From Chloroflexota bacterium (GTDB taxonomy: Bacteria > Chloroflexota > UBA11872), in contig JAPPFO010000112.1 of the NCBI GenBank assembly GCA_028875175.1, positions 1 to 18,042 of the forward strand: DNA of 18,042 bases. Reading direction: 5' to 3'. The notes under the pieces are model-generated. The model searched no databases. It was not told the DNA's origin and saw only the letters and a program-made list of their open reading frames with translations. Each line of letters starts with the position of its first letter. Positions within the stretch are counted from its first letter, which is position 1. The position numbers were made by a program, and so were the translations under genes. Positions 13,487-18,042 of this stretch are shown one piece after another.

Positions 13487-13685
13487 ACCGACGCAGGACC
13501 TGATTTCGTCGACCACTCGCGGCTCGTGCGCCGTCCGGCCTCGCGAGATCTCTCAGGGATATGTGCCGGGCGCCACTATGCTCCGGCGGAGAGGCTCAGT
13601 GACATCGTGGGCAATCCCACCGCGCACCGCTTGATGCCAGGACTAGGATTGATTCAGGTCAAGAAGACAGGGTGAAGGCCCGGAC

Positions 13686-15164
13686 GTGATCCTGGTTACC
13701 GGAGCGACAGGCTACATCGGCGGACGCTTGGTTCCTCGTCTGATTGAAGAGGGCCACGGCGTCCGCGTTCTCGTGCGAAGCCGTGCGCGCGCGCTTTCTC
13801 GCTCGTGGTCCAGTCAGGTCGAGATCGTGGTCGGCGACGTCCTCAGTCCTGAAGACCTATCAGAATCGCTCCGCGGGGTGGAGACCGCGTACTACCTGAT
13901 TCACAGCATGTCCACAGTCGCCAGCTTCCGCGACCTCGACATCCGGGCAGCCCGCAGCTTCGGCTCGGCGGCACGGAGGGCTGGCGTGCAGCGCATCATC
14001 TACCTGGGAGGCCTCGGAGAATCGGCCGCCGACTTGTCCCATCACTTACGCTCGCGACACGAGACAGGACTGGCACTTCGCGAATGTGGAGTTCCCGTCA
14101 CAGAGTTCCGAGCCGCGGTAATTGTCGGCTCCGGCAGCATCTCGTTCGAGATGATTCGATATCTCGTGGAACGTCTTCCGGTCATGGTCTGCCCCACCTG
14201 GATCTACTCTCGGATTCAGCCAATCGCGCTCCAGGACGTTCTGAACTACCTAGCTGCGGCACTCGACGTTTCGGAAAGCAAAAGCCAGACCGTCGAGATT
14301 GGTGGGAGCGACGTGACGACATATCGCGGATTGCTTCTCGGTTATGCGAAGGCACGCGGTCTACGGCGATTGCTGCTGCCCGTCCAGGTTCTGACTCCAC
14401 GGTTGTCCTCCTATTGGGTTCACTGGATGACACCTATTCCGTCCGGCATCAGCAGGGCACTTGTGGAAGGGCTTCGCAACGATGTCGTCGTGACGGATGA
14501 TCTCGCGCGCAGGCTCTTCCCCGGCATCAAACCCCTCAGCTACGCCTCGGCCCTCAACGAGGTGATTCAAGACCTCGACACGGGGCTCATAGATACATCC
14601 TGGAGCGACGCCGCCGGTCCAACGCCCGAACCTGGGAAGCCGGTCGTGCTGGAATCAAGACAAGGATTGATCGTGGAACGCCGCAGCCGTCGAATCTCGG
14701 CTCCGGCGGGCGATGTTTTCCGGGTGATCGCTGGCATTGGCGCGGCGCGGGGTTGGTACTTCGCCAACTGGACATGGCGGATTCGCGGCGTGCTGGACCG
14801 GCTCCTGGGCGGCCCTGGACTGCGCCGAGGTCGACGCCATCCAGATGATCTGCGCATTGGCGATGCCGTCGACTTCTGGCGAGTCGAAGACCTGGACGTC
14901 GATCGGCTTATCCGGCTACGGGCGGAGATGAAGCTTCCGGGTCGGGCCTGGCTTCAGTTCAGGCTTACGGTGGCACCTGACGGGTCAACGCACATGGATC
15001 AGACGGCGTCATTCAGTCCGAAAGGACTGGGCGGTCTCCTCTATTGGTACGCCCTGTATCCCGTCCACGCGTGGATTTTCGATGGGTTGGCCACGGCCAT
15101 TGCCAGGCGTGCCGAGAGCGTGGGGCACCCCCGGCAGGATTCGAACCTGCGACCCACGGCTTAG
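13686..15164 (+). CDS. Atypical SDR with C-terminal DUF2867-like domain
   Basis: A 492-residue two-domain protein. The N-terminal half is an NAD(P)-binding atypical short-chain dehydrogenase with MILVTGATGYIGGRL (1-15) and an AYYLIHSM segment near residue 75. The region from about 330 on (ERRSRRISAPAGDVFRVIAG onward) resembles the DUF2867 domain often fused to such SDRs, which may bind a lipid or other hydrophobic ligand. The start is a GTG at 13686 with GAAGG just upstream. The last residues, GHPRQDSNLRPTA, are antisense translation of a tRNA gene, and the TAG stop (15162-15164) lies in the tRNA anticodon loop. The true domain probably ends about residue 479. The substrate is unknown. Confidence 0.87.
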   Translation: MILVTGATGYIGGRLVPRLIEEGHGVRVLVRSRARALSRSWSSQVEIVVGDVLSPEDLSESLRGVETAYYLIHSMSTVASFRDLDIRAARSFGSAARRAGVQRIIYLGGLGESAADLSHHLRSRHETGLALRECGVPVTEFRAAVIVGSGSISFEMIRYLVERLPVMVCPTWIYSRIQPIALQDVLNYLAAALDVSESKSQTVEIGGSDVTTYRGLLLGYAKARGLRRLLLPVQVLTPRLSSYWVHWMTPIPSGISRALVEGLRNDVVVTDDLARRLFPGIKPLSYASALNEVIQDLDTGLIDTSWSDAAGPTPEPGKPVVLESRQGLIVERRSRRISAPAGDVFRVIAGIGAARGWYFANWTWRIRGVLDRLLGGPGLRRGRRHPDDLRIGDAVDFWRVEDLDVDRLIRLRAEMKLPGRAWLQFRLTVAPDGSTHMDQTASFSPKGLGGLLYWYALYPVHAWIFDGLATAIARRAESVGHPRQDSNLRPTA

Positions 15165-15199
15165 AAGGCCGTCGCTCTGGTCCACTGAGCTACGGGGGC
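15126..15199 (-). tRNA. tRNA-Arg (anticodon TCT)
   Basis: The minus-strand sequence folds into a full cloverleaf of 74 bases. The acceptor stem is GCCCCCG paired with CGGGGGT (first pair G-U). The D-arm is GCTC/GAGC with a nine-base loop. The anticodon stem is ACGGC/GCCGT with loop CTTCTAA (anticodon TCT). The T-arm is GCAGG/CCTGC with loop TTCGAAT. The discriminator base is G, and CCA is not encoded. It reads AGA codons. The gene overlaps the last 39 bases of the SDR gene on the other strand and lies downstream of the beta-subunit gene. Confidence 0.97.
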
Positions 15200-15301
15200 T
15201 CAGGCGAGTCTGGCACAGGCACAAGCGCGCACGCGTTGGTCTGGCAGCTAGTCGCGGCTATCTTCGAACCGGCCATTGCGGAGCGAGCGAGGGGCAGTGG
15301 C

Positions 15302-16249
15302 CTAGCGGTAGGCGTCCTGAAGTCGCGAGATGTCCTGTCCTGGCGTCGCCAGATCCAAAAGGCTCTTGTTTGCGAGGTCCGGCAGGCGACCGGCCAGTTC
15401 ATCCTCGTAAGTCGGGGCGTCGAGCTGATAGAGCACCCCGGTGGGAATCCTGTCACCCCACTCAAACGACTTCGCAATCGCGGCCTGCTGCTTGGCCACG
15501 ATTTCGTCCTGGTTGCTCGGGTCGTGCACGCGGCCGTCAAAGCCCTCGTCCGGCAGCCAGTAGGTGCGGTTGTGCCCGATGTCTCTGCCGCGGAAAAAGT
15601 CAATCGTCATCAGGTCGTTGTAGATCGGGCAGGGCTGCAGGATGTCGATGAGCGCGGTTCCGCGATGCTGGACGGCCTGCACGATCAGGCTCACCAGTTC
15701 CCGCTGCGCCATAGCGTAGCCACGCGCAATGAAGGTGTAACCCGAGGCGATTGCCAGACCGATCGGGTTAACGCTCTCCTGGATAGCGGCCTCAGCCATG
15801 GCCTTTGTCTTCTGGCCGCGGCGCATGGTGGGAGCAGCCTGGCCCTTGGTGAGGCCGTAGACGCCGTTGTTGTGGACGAGATACGCGATGTTCAGGTTGC
15901 GGCGCCCAGAGTTGACCAAGTAGCCCGCGCCAATGCCGTAGCCGTCGCCGTCGCCGCCGGCTACGAGAACCTCCAGGTTCTGGTTGGCCAGCTTCACGCC
16001 GGTAGCCACATTGAGGGCCCGACCGTGGAGTGTGTGCAGGCCGTACGAGTTGATGTAGTGCGAAATCTTGCCGGCGCAGCCAATGCCCGAAATCACAGCG
16101 ACTTCGTGCGGTGGACGTCCAAGCTGGGCCAGGGCCTGCTTGACCGCGCTCAGAATGCCGAAATCGCCGCAGCCGCCGCACCAGTCCGGATGGGAGTCCT
16201 CAACCCCAAAGGTCTTGGCCGTCAATCGTTCGGTGTCAGCGACTACCAC
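15302..16249 (-). CDS. korB: 2-oxoacid:ferredoxin oxidoreductase, beta subunit
   Basis: About 315 residues from a GTG at 16249. This is the thiamine-diphosphate subunit that, with the alpha subunit encoded upstream, oxidatively decarboxylates a 2-oxoacid such as 2-oxoglutarate to its acyl-CoA and reduces ferredoxin. Four cysteines for a 4Fe-4S cluster are present: Cys24 and Cys27 (WCGGCGD), Cys58 (GIGCAGK) and Cys207 (QPCPIYND). The TPP motif begins GDGDGYG (99-105) and ends NN near 127-128. YGLTKGQAAPT matches the KorB type, including oxygen-tolerant forms. The start is uncertain: AAGGGA lies eleven bases before the GTG, and a longer in-frame reading from 16318 would overlap the alpha gene by 52 bases. 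The two genes are cotranscribed. Pyruvate or branched-chain substrates are less likely but possible. Confidence 0.9.
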   Translation of the reverse strand: MVVADTERLTAKTFGVEDSHPDWCGGCGDFGILSAVKQALAQLGRPPHEVAVISGIGCAGKISHYINSYGLHTLHGRALNVATGVKLANQNLEVLVAGGDGDGYGIGAGYLVNSGRRNLNIAYLVHNNGVYGLTKGQAAPTMRRGQKTKAMAEAAIQESVNPIGLAIASGYTFIARGYAMAQRELVSLIVQAVQHRGTALIDILQPCPIYNDLMTIDFFRGRDIGHNRTYWLPDEGFDGRVHDPSNQDEIVAKQQAAIAKSFEWGDRIPTGVLYQLDAPTYEDELAGRLPDLANKSLLDLATPGQDISRLQDAYR

Positions 16250-16266
16250 GTCGTTCCATGTCCCTT

Positions 16267-18042
16267 CTACGGGTGCGAGAGCACGAGCCGACCGATGTCG
16301 GCCTCGTTGTGCTCGCACACGGCTTCAACAACTTCGTCCTGCGAGAACGGGCGCCCGTCATACTTCAGCGCCATCCGCTCAAGCTTAATCCCGGTCTGCT
16401 CCGCGATCAGCATGCCCAACTGACCCATGTAGTTATCTTCCACCAGGACCGCTCGGTGGGCGCGGCTCAGCGTCTCATGCACGACGGCGGAGGGGAATGG
16501 TCGCAGGAGCCGGATCTGCAGGAAGTTGGCGGAGATGCCGTGTTCCGACGCCAGTACCGGCAGGGCGTCCAGGATGGGTCCGCGCGTCGAACCCCAGCCG
16601 ACAATCGTGATGTCGGCATCGTCCGGGCCAACGAGTTCGTACTGCCATTCGGCGGGAATCTCGGAGGCTGCCAGATCGAGCTTCTGCATGCGCTTTTCCA
16701 TTTGCGCCATGCGGTTCTCGATCTGCTCGTCGATCCGTCCCCGCTCGGTGTGCTCGTCGCTCGTGGTCACGTACTGGCCGCCCGGCGTTCCGAAAACCGC
16801 GCGGGGGCTGATCCCGGACTCGGTGAGGCGGTGGCGCCGGTAGGGCTCGGAGCCGTTCATTTCCAGCGTCCAGTACTCGCCGCGGTCGACGGGAAGTCCA
16901 TCCAGTCCCAGGTCGTCAAGCGTTACCAGGGAGTTGGCAATGAACTTGTCCGCCAGCACGACGACGGGCACCTGGTAGCGGTCGCCCCAATTGAACGCCA
17001 TGTGTGTGATGCGCGCGGCTTCGCGCGTGTCGCCGGGCGCGACCACGATGTGTGGAAACTCGCCGTGGGCGGGCTGCAAGGCAAATCGCAGGTCCTGCTG
17101 CGACTGGCGCGTGGGAAGTCCGGTGCTCGGCCCGCCACGCTGCCAGAGGACAACGACTGGACCCGCGGCTTCGGTAATTGACGCAAAGCCGAGACCCTCG
17201 GCCATCAGGCTGAAGCCCGGACCGGCGGTTGAGGTTGCCGCGCGAACTCCGGCGTGGGCTGCGCCGACCGCCATGTTCATAGAAGCGATCTCGTCTTCGG
17301 CCTGCAAGACGACGATGGGATAGCTCGTCTGGTGACGCTCCAGCATCACGCTCTCGTCCGACGCCGGGGCAATCGGGTAATAGGTCTGAAATGCGCAGCC
17401 GGCGTGAATCTTGGCAATGCCCACCGCGTCGACGCCCTTGATGAGCATGTGACCGTTGCGCTCGGGACGCGGCCGCAGGGTGACGTGGAACTCTTCCTTC
17501 GCGTAGGCGCGCCGCGCCTGCTCGGCGGCGTGTTGCAGAACGTGGCGGTTCATTTCCACCATGTCCTGGCGGTGTGCCGGAAGCACCTCCGCCACCAGCG
17601 ACACCACGTGACTGATGTCGAAGTCCAGCAGAGCGCAACTGGCGCCGATCGGCACCATATTGCGCATCACGCTGTGGCGGCGTGCGTTGTAGGTGATTCC
17701 GAGTTCCTCAACCGATTCGCGAACAACGTCGTCGTAGGCCAGCGCAACCACGTGAATGTCATCGCGCTCAATCGCCGAGTGGTCGATCTTGGCCTTGGAG
17801 TCAAGGACCACGACGCCATCGGGGGCCAGCCGGTGCAGGTGGCCGCCGTGCCGCTGGTAGTCCTGGTATTCGGGTGTGCCGAACAGCGTCTCGGCGTCAA
17901 GGGCCAGCAGCAGGTCAACGTGTTCGACGTGCGAGTGGACCGGCCGGTCGCCGGTCCGAACGCGGTAGGAGATATGCCGCCCCATGATGTTCGAGTGGTA
18001 TTCGACGTTCGAGAACACGTAGAGACCGGCTCGGGCGCAGGC
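16267..18042 (-). CDS. korA: 2-oxoacid:ferredoxin oxidoreductase, alpha subunit (fused gamma-alpha), 5' end outside the window
   Basis: The open frame runs past the right edge, so about 591 residues are seen and the start is missing. The first part is the end of the gamma-type domain (NVEYHSNIMGRHISYRV and the following Rossmann-like section). The alpha (pyrimidine-binding) domain includes the region with CAFQTYYPIAPASDES, then STAGPGFSLMAEGLGFASI and LWQRGGPSTGLPTRQSQQDL, and a C-terminal section with VEDNYMGQL. This gamma-alpha fusion with a separate beta subunit is the KorAB architecture found in many aerobic and anaerobic bacteria and archaea. A GTG at 18018 is internal to the domain and is not the true start. 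The gene ends 17 bases before the beta start, so the two form an operon. Confidence 0.93.
   Translation of the reverse strand, partial: ACARAGLYVFSNVEYHSNIMGRHISYRVRTGDRPVHSHVEHVDLLLALDAETLFGTPEYQDYQRHGGHLHRLAPDGVVVLDSKAKIDHSAIERDDIHVVALAYDDVVRESVEELGITYNARRHSVMRNMVPIGASCALLDFDISHVVSLVAEVLPAHRQDMVEMNRHVLQHAAEQARRAYAKEEFHVTLRPRPERNGHMLIKGVDAVGIAKIHAGCAFQTYYPIAPASDESVMLERHQTSYPIVVLQAEDEIASMNMAVGAAHAGVRAATSTAGPGFSLMAEGLGFASITEAAGPVVVLWQRGGPSTGLPTRQSQQDLRFALQPAHGEFPHIVVAPGDTREAARITHMAFNWGDRYQVPVVVLADKFIANSLVTLDDLGLDGLPVDRGEYWTLEMNGSEPYRRHRLTESGISPRAVFGTPGGQYVTTSDEHTERGRIDEQIENRMAQMEKRMQKLDLAASEIPAEWQYELVGPDDADITIVGWGSTRGPILDALPVLASEHGISANFLQIRLLRPFPSAVVHETLSRAHRAVLVEDNYMGQLGMLIAEQTGIKLERMALKYDGRPFSQDEVVEAVCEHNEADIGRLVLSHP

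Noticed and set aside
12443..13516. A 357-residue minus-strand frame opposite the M24 gene
   Set aside because: The M24 gene has all five metal ligands; the opposite frame has no domain and arises from GC-rich codon bias.
15126..15199. tRNA-Arg as an attachment site for an integrated element
   Set aside because: No integrase gene, no direct repeat of the tRNA 3' end and no phage or island genes were seen on either side.
15044..16423. A 459-residue plus-strand frame across the tRNA and opposite the beta subunit
   Set aside because: It includes tRNA antisense (the RTCDPRL-like pattern lies in a related frame) and runs against a clear KorB gene.

Overview
This 18 kb, GC-rich window looks like part of a bacterial chromosome. 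It encodes, in order: a carbohydrate ABC importer, a set of single-gene sugar or sugar-acid enzymes, a few unrelated small genes, a tRNA, and the end of a 2-oxoacid:ferredoxin oxidoreductase operon. The best guess for the organism is a member of the Chloroflexota. The main support is the first gene, a Tat-type lipoprotein whose mature N-terminus is a long VEKEVPVERV-like repeat; this is typical of Chloroflexota solute-binding proteins. That placement is inference from protein style, not from a marker gene.

Layout. Positions 1-4732 (+ strand) hold a promoter and structured leader, a solute-binding lipoprotein, one MalF-type permease and two closely related MalG-type permeases in tandem. No ATPase gene is present. 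Positions 4798-10718 hold five metabolic genes that alternate strand one by one: a DegT-family aminotransferase (-), a Gfo/Idh/MocA oxidoreductase (+), a medium-chain dehydrogenase (-), a mandelate-racemase-like enolase-superfamily enzyme (+) and a fumarylacetoacetate-hydrolase-family protein (-). The two divergent gaps between them contain short dyads. Positions 11013-13486 (+) carry a small zinc-ribbon membrane protein, a GNAT acetyltransferase and an M24 metallopeptidase-fold protein. Positions 13686-15164 (+) carry a two-domain SDR/DUF2867 protein. Its last codons read antisense through a tRNA-Arg(TCT) gene (15126-15199, -), and its stop codon overlaps the anticodon. From 15302 to the window edge (-) lie the beta subunit and the 5'-truncated alpha subunit of a KorAB-type oxidoreductase.

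How the genes may work together. The transporter would bring in a sugar or glycoside. The aminotransferase, Gfo/Idh protein and MDR dehydrogenase form a combination known from amino-sugar or amino-cyclitol metabolism. The enolase-superfamily enzyme and the FAH-family protein resemble steps of sugar-acid dehydration followed by diketo-acid cleavage. These links rest on neighbourhood only.

No CRISPR array, transposase, integrase or phage gene was seen. The most unusual points are the wobble-paired leader hairpin before the transporter, the duplicated MalG gene without an ATPase, the Gfo/Idh protein with EGP in place of the catalytic EKP, and the coding-sequence/tRNA overlap. Nothing here is convincingly a wholly new system.
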